Below, in pieces: positions 1-9,910 of a stretch of DNA of 38,712 bases. The position numbers were made by a program, and so were the translations under genes. How positions within the stretch are numbered: position 1 is the stretch's first letter; each line of letters begins with the position of its first letter. Under the pieces are notes generated by a model that worked only from the letters and a program-made list of their open reading frames with translations, was not told where the DNA came from and did not search any database. The stretch spans positions 1-38,712 of the forward strand of contig CADBQN010000031.1 in assembly GCA_902796855.1 (NCBI GenBank), read 5' to 3'. Source of the DNA: an uncultured Bacillota bacterium. GTDB lineage: Bacteria; Bacillota; Dehalobacteriia; UBA7702.

Positions 1-76
1 GGATTCGAACCCACGGAACCCGCAAAGGTTCAACGGTTTTCAAGACCGCCTCCTTAAACCACTCGGACACCCCTCC
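1..76 (-). tRNA. tRNA-Ser (UGA anticodon), 3' end cut by window edge
   Basis: Read on the minus strand, this is a class II tRNA beginning GGAGGGGUG at position 76. It has a D arm, an anticodon loop CUUGAAA with UGA at 42-40, a long serine-type variable arm and the T-arm sequence GGTTCGAATCC at the window edge. The long variable arm and the UGA anticodon identify it as serine tRNA reading UCA. The 3' acceptor strand and CCA lie outside the window. It diverges from the serS leader, so a serine tRNA and its synthetase sit back to back. Confidence 0.95.
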
Positions 77-103
77 GAGTTGTACTTCGAAAGGTACTTA
101 ACT

Positions 104-132
104 AATATAGCAAAGTTTCTCCGGATTGTCAA
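104..132 (-). promoter_or_regulatory. Sigma-A promoter of tRNA-Ser
   Basis: On the minus strand a perfect -35 TTGACA (132-127) is followed after 17 bp by a -10 TATATT (109-104). Transcription would start near 97, about 20 nt before the mature tRNA 5' end at 76. Confidence 0.8.
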
Positions 133-231
133 GGGAAAAAAAGCATAACGATCGTCGAATCGGCAAAAAATATCCACCGGCGCGAAAAAAACCGACGCGG
201 CGGAGGGCGCGGACGCAAAGGACGGAAGGGC

Positions 232-260
232 TTGCATTTTCAGCGCCGCCATGTTATACT
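232..260 (+). promoter_or_regulatory. Sigma-A promoter of serS
   Basis: A -35 TTGCAT (232-237) and a -10 TATACT (255-260) are separated by exactly 17 bp. The predicted start near 267 coincides with the 5' base of the T-box stem I. Confidence 0.8.
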
Positions 261-266
261 ATACTT

Positions 267-475
267 CGATATCTTCGGGAAATCAACGGCGAAAGCCTTC
301 CTCAGAGAGCCGATGGCAGCTGTGAATCGGCGTGGGCGCGGCGTTTTCCTCCCGTCTCCCGATATCCGGCCCATCCCCGTTATCCGATCCCAAAGCGGCT
401 TTTTTTAAAGCAAGCAGGGTGGCACCGCGGTTAAGACATGCTCTTCCGTCCCTGAATCCGGGGACGGAGTTTTTC
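267..475 (+). ncRNA. T-box leader controlling serS
   Basis: This is a tRNA-sensing transcription attenuator. The base of stem I can form between 268-280 and 357-366 (GATAT and CGGGA pair with TCCCG and ATATC). The AGAGAGC...GGCAGCTGTGAATCGGC block at about 304-332 resembles the stem I AG-bulge and distal loop. The near-invariant T-box AGGGTGGCACCGCGG is at 416-430. It is followed by a terminator, CCGTCCC (446-452) pairing with GGGACGG (461-467), then a T run. Uncharged tRNA-Ser would stabilise the antiterminator and allow serS transcription. A UCC specifier near 347-350 is possible, but I cannot fix it with certainty. Confidence 0.93.
446..475 (+). terminator. Regulated intrinsic terminator of the serS T-box
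   Basis: A 7-bp stem, CCGTCCC (446-452) with GGGACGG (461-467), is followed by AG and five T. Its 5' arm lies just downstream of the T-box bulge sequence, as expected for mutually exclusive antiterminator and terminator folds. Confidence 0.88.
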
Positions 476-500
476 ATTGAAGGAGGAACTTTACAAAATC

Positions 501-1772
501 ATGCTGGATCTCAAATTTGTCCGTCAGAATAGGGAACTCGTGGAAGCGGCGCTCCGCCGCAGAAATCTCGACCGGAACCTCGACCGCTTCGCCGAAATCG
601 ACGAAAAGAGAAGAACGGCCCTGGCCCGCATGGAAGAAATGAAGGCCAAGAACAACGCCGTCTCCAAAGAGATCGGCCAGCGCAAAAAAGCGGGGGAAAA
701 CGCCGACGACCTGATGGAAGAAATGAAGGGACTGAAATCCGCCATCAAAGAATCGGAAGAGGAAGTCCGCGGCCTGGAGGAAGCCCTCCGCACCGAGCTC
801 CTCTATATCCCCAACATCCCCGACGCCAGCGTCCCCGACGGCAAAGACGACAGCGACAACCTGGAAATGCGCCGCCACGGCGAACCGAGAGCCTTCGATT
901 TTGAGCCCCGGCCCCATTGGGAGATCGGCGAAAATTTAAAGATCCTCGACGCCGAACGGGCCGGGAAAGTCACCGGCACCCGCTTTACCTTCTACAAAGA
1001 CCTCGGCGCCCGGCTGGAACGGGCCGTCATCAATTTTTTCCTCGATACCCACACGTCCCTCCACGGCTACGAGGAGCTGTTCCCGCCTTACATGGCGAAC
1101 ACCGCCAGCATGACCGGCACCGGTCAGCTGCCGAAATTCGCCGAGGATATGTTCCACGTGGAAGGCACCGACTACTACCTGATCCCCACCGCCGAAGTGC
1201 CGGTAACGAACTACTTCCGCGACGAGATCCTCGATAACGCGATGCTGCCGAAATACTTCTGCGCTTACAGCGCCTGTTTCCGGGCGGAAGCCGGCGCCGC
1301 CGGCCGCGACACCCGGGGGCTCATCCGCCAGCACCAGTTCAATAAGGTGGAGCTGGTGAAGTTCACCCGTCCGGAGGAATCCTGGGACGAGCTGGAAAAA
1401 CTGACGAACAACGCCGAGCACGTCCTCGATCTTTTGGGCCTGCCCTACCGCGTTGTCACTCTTTCCAGCGGCGACCTGGGCTTTTCCTCGGCAAAGACCT
1501 ACGATATCGAAGTGTGGCTGCCCTCCTTCAACGGCTACCGCGAAATCTCTTCCTGCAGCAACTTTTTGGATTACCAGGCCCGCCGGGCGAACATCCGCTT
1601 CCGCCGGGACGCCAAGAGCAAACCGGAATTCGTCCATACGCTGAACGGCTCCGGCGTCGCCGTCGGCCGCACCGTCGCCGCCATCCTGGAGAATTACCAG
1701 ACCGAAGACGGTAAAGTCGTCATCCCCGAAGCGCTCCGTCCCTACATAGGCGGCAAAGAGATTATCGGCTGA
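501..1772 (+). CDS. serS: Seryl-tRNA synthetase
   Basis: Charges tRNA-Ser (and tRNA-Sec where present) with serine using ATP in the cytoplasm. The product is 423 residues, normal for bacterial SerRS. The N-terminus [10 protein letters not shown] is the family signature. Residues about 30-105 form the charged antiparallel coiled-coil arm that grips the tRNA variable arm. Class II motif 2 is seen as FRAEAG...[10 protein letters not shown] and motif 3 as [20 protein letters not shown] chose ATG 501 because it gives the family N-terminus and has AGGAGG at 481-486. A TTG at 477 would add eight residues and overlap the ribosome binding site. Expression is under the upstream T-box. No clear intrinsic terminator follows. 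Confidence 0.98.
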   Translation: MLDLKFVRQNRELVEAALRRRNLDRNLDRFAEIDEKRRTALARMEEMKAKNNAVSKEIGQRKKAGENADDLMEEMKGLKSAIKESEEEVRGLEEALRTELLYIPNIPDASVPDGKDDSDNLEMRRHGEPRAFDFEPRPHWEIGENLKILDAERAGKVTGTRFTFYKDLGARLERAVINFFLDTHTSLHGYEELFPPYMANTASMTGTGQLPKFAEDMFHVEGTDYYLIPTAEVPVTNYFRDEILDNAMLPKYFCAYSACFRAEAGAAGRDTRGLIRQHQFNKVELVKFTRPEESWDELEKLTNNAEHVLDLLGLPYRVVTLSSGDLGFSSAKTYDIEVWLPSFNGYREISSCSNFLDYQARRANIRFRRDAKSKPEFVHTLNGSGVAVGRTVAAILENYQTEDGKVVIPEALRPYIGGKEIIG

Positions 1773-1940
1773 CCCTCTTTCGGCGCGGCCAATCAAAAAC
1801 CGTACGACCCCCCGGCAATCGAGGACGGGTTAAACTCGGTAAAAACGACGGATCGCGGATGTTCGCCGGCCTTCACGGCCGCGAACAGTCGCGGGACGGC
1901 GGTTTTGCCGAGGTTCGCCCGCCCTCGGCAGCCAGGTTAT
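1773..1940 (+). other. serS to tRNA-Arg spacer with two hairpins
   Basis: No gene is seen here. Two inverted repeats can form hairpins: GTTCG/CGGCC with GGCCG/CGAAC around 1862-1887, and GCCGAGG with CCTCGGC around 1907-1929. Neither is followed by a T run, so neither is a standard terminator. No convincing promoter for the tRNA is visible, so tRNA-Arg may be read through from serS and processed. Confidence 0.5.
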
Positions 1941-2016
1941 GCCCTTATAGCTCAGAGGATAGAGCAGCGGTTTCCTAAACCGTGTGTCGGATGTTCGAAT
2001 CATCTTAGGGGCGCCA
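1941..2016 (+). tRNA. tRNA-Arg (CCU anticodon), CCA encoded
   Basis: A complete 76-nt cloverleaf. The acceptor GCCCUUA (1941-1947) pairs with UAGGGGC (2006-2012) with one G-U pair. The D arm contains TAGCTCAGAGGATAGAGCA, the anticodon loop is TTCCTAA with CCT at 1974-1976, and the T loop contains GTTCGAATC. The discriminator is G and the terminal CCA (2014-2016) is in the DNA. It decodes AGG arginine codons. Confidence 0.95.
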
Positions 2017-2021
2017 ATCAA

Positions 2022-2070
2022 AAAAACCCTCCGAATCCGTTTTCCAACGGGATCCGGAGGGTTTTCCTTT
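2022..2070. terminator. Bidirectional terminator between tRNA-Arg and the SLH gene
   Basis: A long interrupted palindrome: ACCCTCCGAATCCGT (left arm) faces ACGGGATCCGGAGGGT (right arm). A and T runs lie on both sides, so it can end tRNA-Arg transcription from the left and the convergent SLH-protein gene from the right. Confidence 0.85.
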
Positions 2071-2084
2071 TCACAAAGCGGACC

Positions 2085-4895
2085 TCAGCCGCCAAGGGAG
2101 GCCCGATAGAGGAAGGTCACCACCTGACAGCGGGTACAGGTCTTTTCGGGACTGAACGTCGTTTCGCCCGTGCCCTTGGTGATGCCCTTTGATACGGCCC
2201 AAAGCACCGCTTTTTCGTAGTAGGAGCCGGCGGCCACGTCGGTGAAGGGGTTCGCCGCGCCGTCGTCCGCCGCGCCGCAGGTCCTCCAGAGGAAGGTCAC
2301 CATCTGACCGCGGGTACAGGGATCGTCGGGACTGAACGTTGTTTCGCCCGTACCCTTGGTGATGCCCTTCGACACGGCCCAGACCACGGCTTTTTCATAG
2401 TAGGAGCCGGCGGCCACATCGGTGAAGGGGTTCGCCGCCGCGGCGTCGGGCCCGCCGAAGGTCCGCCAGAGGAAGGTCACCACCTGACCGCGGGTGCAGG
2501 GATCGTCCGGTTTGAAGTGGGTGGCGTCGACGCCGTTGGTGATCTGCGGATCGTGATCCACCGCCCAGTAAACCGGCGTGAAGAAATAGGCGCTCTCGTC
2601 GGTGACGTCGTCAAAACGGAAGGGAGACGGCTGCGGCTGGGGCTGGGGCTGGGGCTGCGGCTGAGGCTCGGGCTGAGGCTCGGGCTTCGCCGTTACCGTT
2701 ACACTGTAAGTGTTGATGCGGTCCCCGGCGGGGGTCTCCGCCGTGATCTCGGCGCTGCCGGCGGACACCGCCGTGACCGCGCCTTTTTCAACGGAGGCGA
2801 CGGCGGGATCGGAACTCTTCCAGACAACGCTGTCGGCAAGATCGGCGGCGGTTTCGGTATCGCCCAGGTCAACGGTGACGGTCCGGGTCTCGCCTTCGGT
2901 CATGGTCAGAACCGATCCGTCAAAGAGGACAAAGAGCACCGGCGTCCACACGGCGTAGAACCGGGTGTTGCCGGGGAGCACCGGCACCATATCGGCGGTC
3001 AGCCGGTTGAGCAGGCCGACGCGGCTCTTCGCCGAATCCGCCCAGCCCCAGAACAGATAGCCGCTCCGGGAGGGGTTCTTCGGCAGCTGATACGTTTTGG
3101 TATAGGTCTCTTTGGCCGTCGTATAAAGGCCGCCGTTTTCCGCGGCGAAGGACGTGGCGGAAGTGCCGTCTTCCAGCTGCATTTCCGAGAACCACACCGT
3201 TCCCGCCCGGTCGGCCCAGGCGTGGATCTTGTGGTCGAAGCTCTTTGCCTTATCCATGCGGATCGTGTATTTTTTCCAGTCCTTAGTCAGCGTCACCGTC
3301 CGCGTGTTGGACTCATAGCCCCAGCGGAAGGAGAATTTTGTCCCGGCGACGGAGCTCTTGGCCCAGAAGCTCATGGTCATGGTCTTTTTGTCGCCCAGAT
3401 ATCCCTTTGACGACGCGTTTTGGGTGGAGGTGATGAAATCGACATATTTCCCGTTGGTGGAACCGGCCTTTTTATGAACGACCTTCACCGCGTTTTTGCC
3501 GCCGTGCTTTACGGAGGTATCCGACGCCACGGTGGCGTACGCCGTATCCACACTGTAAATGAAGTCCTTTTTCAGCGAGGAAAAATCGGAGCCGAGGAGA
3601 TAGTTTTTGCCGCTGCAGTTATTGTAGAACTCCGCGGTGTACGTTTTCGGCGTCCAGTGGGCGTAAAGACGGTAATGCCCCTTTTTCACCGCCGTGGAGG
3701 AGGTGATCTTTGTGCCGCCGGCGGCTCTTGTGTACCAGCCGGCAAAGTCATAGCCGACCCGCGTGGGGGAGGACAGCGCGTAGGTGCCGCCGTAAACGGC
3801 CTTTTCCGTTTTGAAGAGGCCGCCGTTTTCCGCGATGAAGGACGTGGCGGCGGCGCCGTCTTCCAGCTGCATTTCCGAGAGCCACACCGTTCCGGCCCGG
3901 TCGGCCCAGAGGTGGATATCGCCGTCAAAGGAGGCGTCTTTGCGCATTTTAACGGTATACTTTTTCCAATCCTTTGTCAGCGTCACGGAGCGGGCGGCGC
4001 CGCCGCTCTCATAGCCCCAGCGGACGGAGATTTTTGTCCCGGCAGCGGAGCTCTTGGCCCAGAAGCTCAGCGTCATGTCTTTGGATTCGCTGACAAAGCC
4101 GTTGTTCGCCCGGCTCTGCACCGAGGTGCCGAAGGTGATGTCCTTGGCGCCGGCGCCGGCCTTGGTGTTCACCACCTTCAGCGAGGGAGAGGAACCGTGC
4201 TTCACGGTCTGATCCACCGCGGCGGTGGTCACAGAGGTATCGCGGCTGGCGATCCAGTTCAGCTTCCCCGAGGAAAAGTCGGAACCGAGGAGATAGTTTT
4301 TGCCGCTGTAGTTGTTGTACAGAGCCACGTCATAACTCTTGGAAGCGATGTAGATATACCCCTGCAGGGGCGTGGCGGAGATCTTATAGGTGCCGTCGGA
4401 GAGGCAGTGATATTCCAGCGTGACCTGGCTCTTTGTCTGCGCCGCCGTCAGCGTCCGGGTATCAAAACCGTGACGCGTGTTCCAGTTGAACTCACTGATG
4501 GTGATGGAACCGTTGGCATGTACGGCCTCGACAAAGGCGACGTGGCCGACGTGATTGCCGTCGCCCCAGCAGATGACGGACCCCGCCGCCGGCTGCTTCC
4601 CGCGGGAAAAGCCGTCGGACGTTTTGCCGTACCAGTCCCTGGCGTGGGACGTGCTCAGATTCGGCTTTTTCCCCAATACCTCGTAGGCGCGGCCCCAGGA
4701 GTACCAGGTGCACTCGCCCACCAGCGCCCGCTGTCCGTTGTACACCGTGGCGTAAAAGGGATTGTTGTTGGAATAATAATAGGAATTGCCGGTCGACGGC
4801 GCGGAGCTCCGCTGGTTCCAGGCCGCCGCCGGCGAGGCGAAACAGGCGAAAAGGAACAAAACGGTCAAAAACAGTATCAGCGCTCTTTTTTTCAT
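2085..4895 (-). CDS. Secreted CHAP amidase/peptidase with two carbohydrate-binding-like modules, Ig-like domain and three SLH domains
   Basis: A 936-residue exported surface protein, probably a peptidoglycan hydrolase. Residues 1-25 are a Sec signal peptide ending SPAAA. Residues about 55-150 are a CHAP domain with Cys62 in GECTWYSW, His118 in HVGHVAFVE and the SEFNWN strand, a typical Cys-His catalytic set. Two about 158-residue beta-rich modules (198-355 and 428-585) end in the EMQLEDG..ATSF signature common in CBM4/9-like jelly rolls. Each appears inserted in a Listeria-Bacteroides (InlB) repeat, whose C-terminal half reads PTRVGYDFAGWYT...LYAHWTP. An Ig-like Big_2 domain (655-735) and a Pro-Gln linker (737-757) lead to three SLH domains (760-936) that should anchor it to wall polymer or peptidoglycan. 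Third-repeat oddity: CTRCQ replaces CTRGQ. The gene is monocistronic, with its own promoter and a downstream terminator. The catalytic assignment is family-based and the substrate is unknown. Confidence 0.88.
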   Translation of the reverse strand: MKKRALILFLTVLFLFACFASPAAAWNQRSSAPSTGNSYYYSNNNPFYATVYNGQRALVGECTWYSWGRAYEVLGKKPNLSTSHARDWYGKTSDGFSRGKQPAAGSVICWGDGNHVGHVAFVEAVHANGSITISEFNWNTRHGFDTRTLTAAQTKSQVTLEYHCLSDGTYKISATPLQGYIYIASKSYDVALYNNYSGKNYLLGSDFSSGKLNWIASRDTSVTTAAVDQTVKHGSSPSLKVVNTKAGAGAKDITFGTSVQSRANNGFVSESKDMTLSFWAKSSAAGTKISVRWGYESGGAARSVTLTKDWKKYTVKMRKDASFDGDIHLWADRAGTVWLSEMQLEDGAAATSFIAENGGLFKTEKAVYGGTYALSSPTRVGYDFAGWYTRAAGGTKITSSTAVKKGHYRLYAHWTPKTYTAEFYNNCSGKNYLLGSDFSSLKKDFIYSVDTAYATVASDTSVKHGGKNAVKVVHKKAGSTNGKYVDFITSTQNASSKGYLGDKKTMTMSFWAKSSVAGTKFSFRWGYESNTRTVTLTKDWKKYTIRMDKAKSFDHKIHAWADRAGTVWFSEMQLEDGTSATSFAAENGGLYTTAKETYTKTYQLPKNPSRSGYLFWGWADSAKSRVGLLNRLTADMVPVLPGNTRFYAVWTPVLFVLFDGSVLTMTEGETRTVTVDLGDTETAADLADSVVWKSSDPAVASVEKGAVTAVSAGSAEITAETPAGDRINTYSVTVTAKPEPQPEPQPQPQPQPQPQPSPFRFDDVTDESAYFFTPVYWAVDHDPQITNGVDATHFKPDDPCTRGQVVTFLWRTFGGPDAAAANPFTDVAAGSYYEKAVVWAVSKGITKGTGETTFSPDDPCTRGQMVTFLWRTCGAADDGAANPFTDVAAGSYYEKAVLWAVSKGITKGTGETTFSPEKTCTRCQVVTFLYRASLGG
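2111..2560 (-). repeat. 180-bp tandem repeats encoding SLH domains
   Basis: The block starting GGAAGGTCAC recurs at 2111, 2291 and 2471, an exact 180-bp period (60 codons). The first two units are nearly identical at DNA level, including PFTDVAAGSYYEKAV and VSKGITKGTGETTFSP. The third is diverged after about 90 bp. This suggests recent duplication or gene conversion. Confidence 0.85.
2631..2687 (-). repeat. Hexanucleotide repeat encoding a Pro-Gln/Pro-Glu linker
   Basis: Tandem GGCTGN/GGCTCN units encode alternating PQ and PE dipeptides between the Ig-like domain and the SLH domains. Such short in-frame repeats can change copy number, altering linker length. Confidence 0.8.
3141..4304 (-). 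repeat. Two diverged copies of a carbohydrate-binding-like module (3141-3614 and 3831-4304)
   Basis: The two copies are offset by about 690 bp. Both encode GKNYLLGSDFSS near the start, then MxSFWAKSS, RWGYES, VTLTKDWKKYT and WADRAGTVW.SEMQLEDG. Long stretches match at DNA level, so the duplication is probably fairly recent. Confidence 0.85.
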
Positions 4896-4937
4896 CGCAT
4901 TGCCTCCCGTTCTTCCCTCTGCGGTAACGATATCTAC

Positions 4938-4966
4938 ATTATATCACCGCGAAAAGGCGAAGACAA
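4938..4966 (-). promoter_or_regulatory. Promoter of the CHAP-SLH gene
   Basis: On the minus strand a -35 TTGTCT (4966-4961), a 17-bp spacer and a perfect -10 TATAAT (4943-4938) give a start near 4931 and a leader of about 35 nt before ATG 4895. Confidence 0.78.
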
Positions 4967-4994
4967 GTATCCCCGCAGGGCTTTCGGCGGCACA

Positions 4995-5034
4995 TAAGAA
5001 GAGCTCCTTCCCGACGGAGGGAGCTCGATTCTTA
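4995..5034 (-). terminator. Hairpin at the end of the ABC permease gene
   Basis: TAAGAA-GAGCTCC faces GGGAGCTC-GATTCTTA, a strong stem that overlaps the permease stop codon. The minus-strand 3' side reads TTCTTATG, a weak T tract, so termination may be partial. Confidence 0.6.
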
Positions 5035-6228
5035 TAACGAGAGATCTTTACGGCTGAAACGGAAGATCCCGATCATATAGGACAGGACGGCGATGACGGC
5101 CAAAAGGCCGAGTTTGGGGAGAAAGGAAGTGTCCGGCGTTCCGGTGCCGACGCTCTGGATGGCGTTGATATCGAAAAGGCTCACCAGCGTCATTTTGTTG
5201 AAAACGCCGAGCGGTTCCACGCCGATGCCCATTTGAATCAGCTCCGCTGAACCGAACATCCCCAGGAGAGCGGCGAGAAAGCACCAGATCGCGAAACCGC
5301 CGCCGAAGGCGATGGATTTTCGGCTCTCGTTAAAGAGGCAGCTGCACATAAAGCAGATGCCGGCGATGGCCTGAACGAGAAGGTACATGCCGCCGTAGAG
5401 ACAGAGGATCCGCCCCGCGTGGACCTCGCCAAAGAAAAGCCGCGTGGTAACGATCCTCAGGGCGCAGGCAATCGCCATGATCACGAGAGGAGCGAGCACC
5501 ATATAGACCAGCTGAGTGACGGTCACGGCGGCGCGGCGGTTGGGGACCGAGAGGAAATACGCCATGGAGCCGCTGTCAACGGGCCCGGCGATGAGGGTGT
5601 TGGCGGCGATGATGACGAAAAGGAAGAGAATCAGGGCGCCCATGGCGGTGTAGTAGACACGGGTCAGCATCGCCGTGTAATCCATTTCCCGCAGCCGTTC
5701 CATATCCTCCCGGGAAAAACCCATCGAGGCGAAGAGAGCGTCCGCCGCCCCCGCCAGGTTCAGCTCTTTCCCGGAGAAAACGCCTGTTTGTCCCCTTAGG
5801 GCATAGGCGTACTCAAAGGCGTCGACATAGGCCCGGGGGGAAGCGCCGGCCGCCTCGATTTCGGCCATCGCCTTTTGGAAACCGTCCGCGTCCAAAGCGG
5901 GCGCGTTCCCCGGTTTTTCCCGGTTATAGCGTTCAAAAACGCTTTCGTATAGGTCGTGATTTTCCGCCGCGGCAAAATCACCATAGGATAATTCCGCCCG
6001 AGCGACCTCATCGCAGGCGGCGAGAACGCTGAGATAGCGGAAGAACTCCTCCTGGGCCGCTTCGCCGATGACCGCCTGTTTTTCCGTGGTCATCAGATAA
6101 GACGCCGCGTTGGTGACCACCGTGAACAGACAGAAAATCAGCGTGATGACCAAAGCGAGGACAAAATTGTTTTTTACCGTGTGACCAAAGAGGGCCGCCG
6201 AGAAAAATCTCGTTTCTTTAGCTTTCAT
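5032..6228 (-). CDS. ABC-2 type transporter permease
   Basis: A membrane subunit of an ABC exporter, 398 residues. One transmembrane helix near residues 20-45 is followed by an extracytoplasmic region of about 140 residues (roughly 45-190). About five further hydrophobic helices and a basic C-terminal end, FRFSRKDLSL, follow. I chose ATG 6228 because it overlaps the end of the ATPase gene by 11 nt and is preceded by a purine-rich GGGAGAACAGGGG. The open frame extends upstream to 6288, but that would lie inside the ATPase gene. It is translationally coupled to the ATPase and belongs to the BcrA/B-like ABC-2 class. The substrate (peptide, drug or lipid) cannot be read from sequence. Confidence 0.85.
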   Translation of the reverse strand: MKAKETRFFSAALFGHTVKNNFVLALVITLIFCLFTVVTNAASYLMTTEKQAVIGEAAQEEFFRYLSVLAACDEVARAELSYGDFAAAENHDLYESVFERYNREKPGNAPALDADGFQKAMAEIEAAGASPRAYVDAFEYAYALRGQTGVFSGKELNLAGAADALFASMGFSREDMERLREMDYTAMLTRVYYTAMGALILFLFVIIAANTLIAGPVDSGSMAYFLSVPNRRAAVTVTQLVYMVLAPLVIMAIACALRIVTTRLFFGEVHAGRILCLYGGMYLLVQAIAGICFMCSCLFNESRKSIAFGGGFAIWCFLAALLGMFGSAELIQMGIGVEPLGVFNKMTLVSLFDINAIQSVGTGTPDTSFLPKLGLLAVIAVLSYMIGIFRFSRKDLSL

Positions 6229-6967
6229 CCCCTGTTCTCCCTTCCGCCTCTTCCCGATAGAAATCCAGGAAGTATTTTTCAAGGTCAAAACCGTTCCCTT
6301 CTTTCGCTTTTAACGCTTTCAGATCCATTTCCGAAACGATATGCCCTTCTTTAATGATGGCCGCTCTGTCGCAGGCCGCGTCAATCTCATGGAAAAAGTG
6401 GGAGGAAAGAAAGATGGTCTTGCCCCGGCTTTTTTCTTCGGCGATACAGTCGATGAACTCCTTCTGCATCATGGGGTCGAGGCCGGAGGAGGGCTCATCC
6501 AGAATCAGCACCGCCGGGTCGTGCATCAAAGCGGTGACGATCGCCAGCTTGCGCTTCATGCCAAAACTCATTTTTTTCACGCGGACGGAGGGATCGAGAT
6601 GAAATCTCTCCACGAGCCGGGCAGTCCGGCCGTGATCCGTGACGCCCCGCATTTTTTCCATCATGCGCAGAAAGCCCGCGCCGGTCATGGCCGCGGGCAG
6701 CTCGATCTCGCCGGGGATATAGCCGATATCATTTTTGAGAATCGCCGCGTCCCGCCAGCAATCCCGCCCCAGTATGGCGGAACTGCCCTTATTCGGTTTG
6801 GAGAACCCCATCAGATGGCGAATGGTCGTCGTTTTGCCGGCGCCGTTGGGGCCGAGAAAGCCGTAGCACTCCCCCCGGCCGACGGCGAGGGTGATATCAA
6901 AGGCGCCGCGGCCGCGGCCGTAGTCCTTTGTTAAGTGATCGACACGCAGAACGGGCTGATCCGTCAT
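6218..6967 (-). CDS. ABC transporter ATP-binding protein
   Basis: A 249-residue nucleotide-binding subunit that powers the adjacent permease. Visible motifs are Walker A GPNGAGKTTT, a degenerate ABC signature SFGMKRKLAI (GMKRK in place of GGQ), Walker B VLILDEPSSGLDP and a switch His in LSSHFFHEID. The ordering matches the BcrA/CcmA-like drug or peptide exporter class. AAAGGAGGT lies just upstream of ATG 6967. It is divergent from a TetR-family regulator, whose likely operator is the AT-rich gap 6968-7095. An extended -10 TGCTATGAT (minus strand, 7026-7034) could drive this operon. Confidence 0.92.
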   Translation of the reverse strand: MTDQPVLRVDHLTKDYGRGRGAFDITLAVGRGECYGFLGPNGAGKTTTIRHLMGFSKPNKGSSAILGRDCWRDAAILKNDIGYIPGEIELPAAMTGAGFLRMMEKMRGVTDHGRTARLVERFHLDPSVRVKKMSFGMKRKLAIVTALMHDPAVLILDEPSSGLDPMMQKEFIDCIAEEKSRGKTIFLSSHFFHEIDAACDRAAIIKEGHIVSEMDLKALKAKEGNGFDLEKYFLDFYREEAEGRTGDES

Positions 6968-7095
6968 GGGAAAGACCTCCTTTTATAAAACACTGTAAAA
7001 ATCCGACGATATGTAGTATATTATTATCATAGCACAAACCAAAAAAAATGCACTGCACAATCGAAGCGCAGATGTCTAAAAAAGGAGATGCTGCC

Positions 7096-7665
7096 ATGAA
7101 ATCACCATCCAAGACCCAAATACGGACAAGAAAGAACCTGATTGAAGCGTTTATGACGGTTTACCGGACAAAAACCATCGACCGCGTCAGCGTCAGAGAC
7201 ATCACCGACGCCGCCGGCTATCACCGCAGCACGTTCTATCTCTATTTTAAAGACGTCTACGATCTGGCCGACGCCGCGGAGGACCAGGTCTTGACGGAAT
7301 TGAACGCGGAAATCCAAAAGATCCTCTCCGAGGAAGAGAACATCGGCCCCGACGGTTTTTTAATCAGGCTTTCTTCCGTTTTCGCCGCCGAACACGCCGA
7401 CCGCCTCTATCTGTTTTCGGAATTGCCCTCTTTTCGCCGGAAATTAAAGCGGACCTTTGAGCCTAATTTTACCCGCGTCGTCGGCCGGGGCCGGTCCCGA
7501 AAGGAATTTGACTATATCATCTCCCTGCTGACCGCCATTATGCTGCACAACATCCGCTACTATCACCAAAACAGGGATTCCTTTACGACGGCGGAAATGC
7601 TCGACATCGTCCGCCGCATCCTCCTGCCCGGAATCGAGGGATATATGAGCGCCGTTCCTTCCTGA
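7096..7665 (+). CDS. TetR/AcrR-family transcriptional regulator
   Basis: A 189-residue DNA-binding repressor. The N-terminal helix-turn-helix reads VSVRDITDAAGYHRSTFYLYFKD, the classic TetR pattern. The rest is a helical ligand-binding and dimerisation domain with no recognisable ligand signature. I chose ATG 7096 because AAAGGAG lies 8 nt upstream (7081-7087). An in-frame ATG at 7048 has no ribosome binding site. It is transcribed away from the ABC exporter genes, so it very probably controls them and itself from the shared 128-bp gap; this is inferred from arrangement only. Confidence 0.9.
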   Translation: MKSPSKTQIRTRKNLIEAFMTVYRTKTIDRVSVRDITDAAGYHRSTFYLYFKDVYDLADAAEDQVLTELNAEIQKILSEEENIGPDGFLIRLSSVFAAEHADRLYLFSELPSFRRKLKRTFEPNFTRVVGRGRSRKEFDYIISLLTAIMLHNIRYYHQNRDSFTTAEMLDIVRRILLPGIEGYMSAVPS

Positions 7666-7740
7666 AGGGGAACAGCCGGTTTTACGATGTTTTTCTTTTT
7701 CCCGTGGGGGAGAGGGGGTTTGAAAAATCGGCGGCGCTTT

Positions 7741-7766
7741 CCCCAACAGAATGGGGCGGTTTTTTT
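7741..7766 (+). terminator. Probable terminator of the tetR gene
   Basis: A short stem CCCCA (7741-7745) with TGGGG (7752-7756) is followed by CGG and seven T. The stem is only 5 bp, so efficiency is uncertain. Confidence 0.5.
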
Positions 7767-7849
7767 GAGGAAAAAGAAGAAACCGACTCAAAAAACGCTT
7801 TTTTATCAAAAATAAACCCGAATATGAAGCGCTGAAAGCCGCTAAAGTC

Positions 7850-7878
7850 TTGTAAAATTGTATTTTTTGTGTTATGAT
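7850..7878 (+). promoter_or_regulatory. Promoter of gyrB-gyrA
   Basis: A -35 TTGTAA (7850-7855) and a -10 TATGAT (7873-7878) with a 17-bp spacer. Gyrase promoters often respond to supercoiling; nothing in this sequence proves that here. Confidence 0.65.
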
Positions 7879-7882
7879 ATGA

Positions 7883-9895
<2,013 letters not shown>

Positions 9896-9910
9896 GGAGC
9901 GTAACCATTC

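Noticed and set aside
3420-4997. A 525-codon plus-strand frame opposite the CHAP-SLH gene
   Set aside because: It is antisense to a protein with a signal peptide and several recognisable domains; its composition (Gly, Arg, Val-rich) is that of a shadow frame.
7048-7095. Upstream ATG 7048 as the start of the TetR gene
   Set aside because: It has no Shine-Dalgarno, and the ATG at 7096 has AAAGGAG 8 nt upstream and gives a normal TetR N-terminus.
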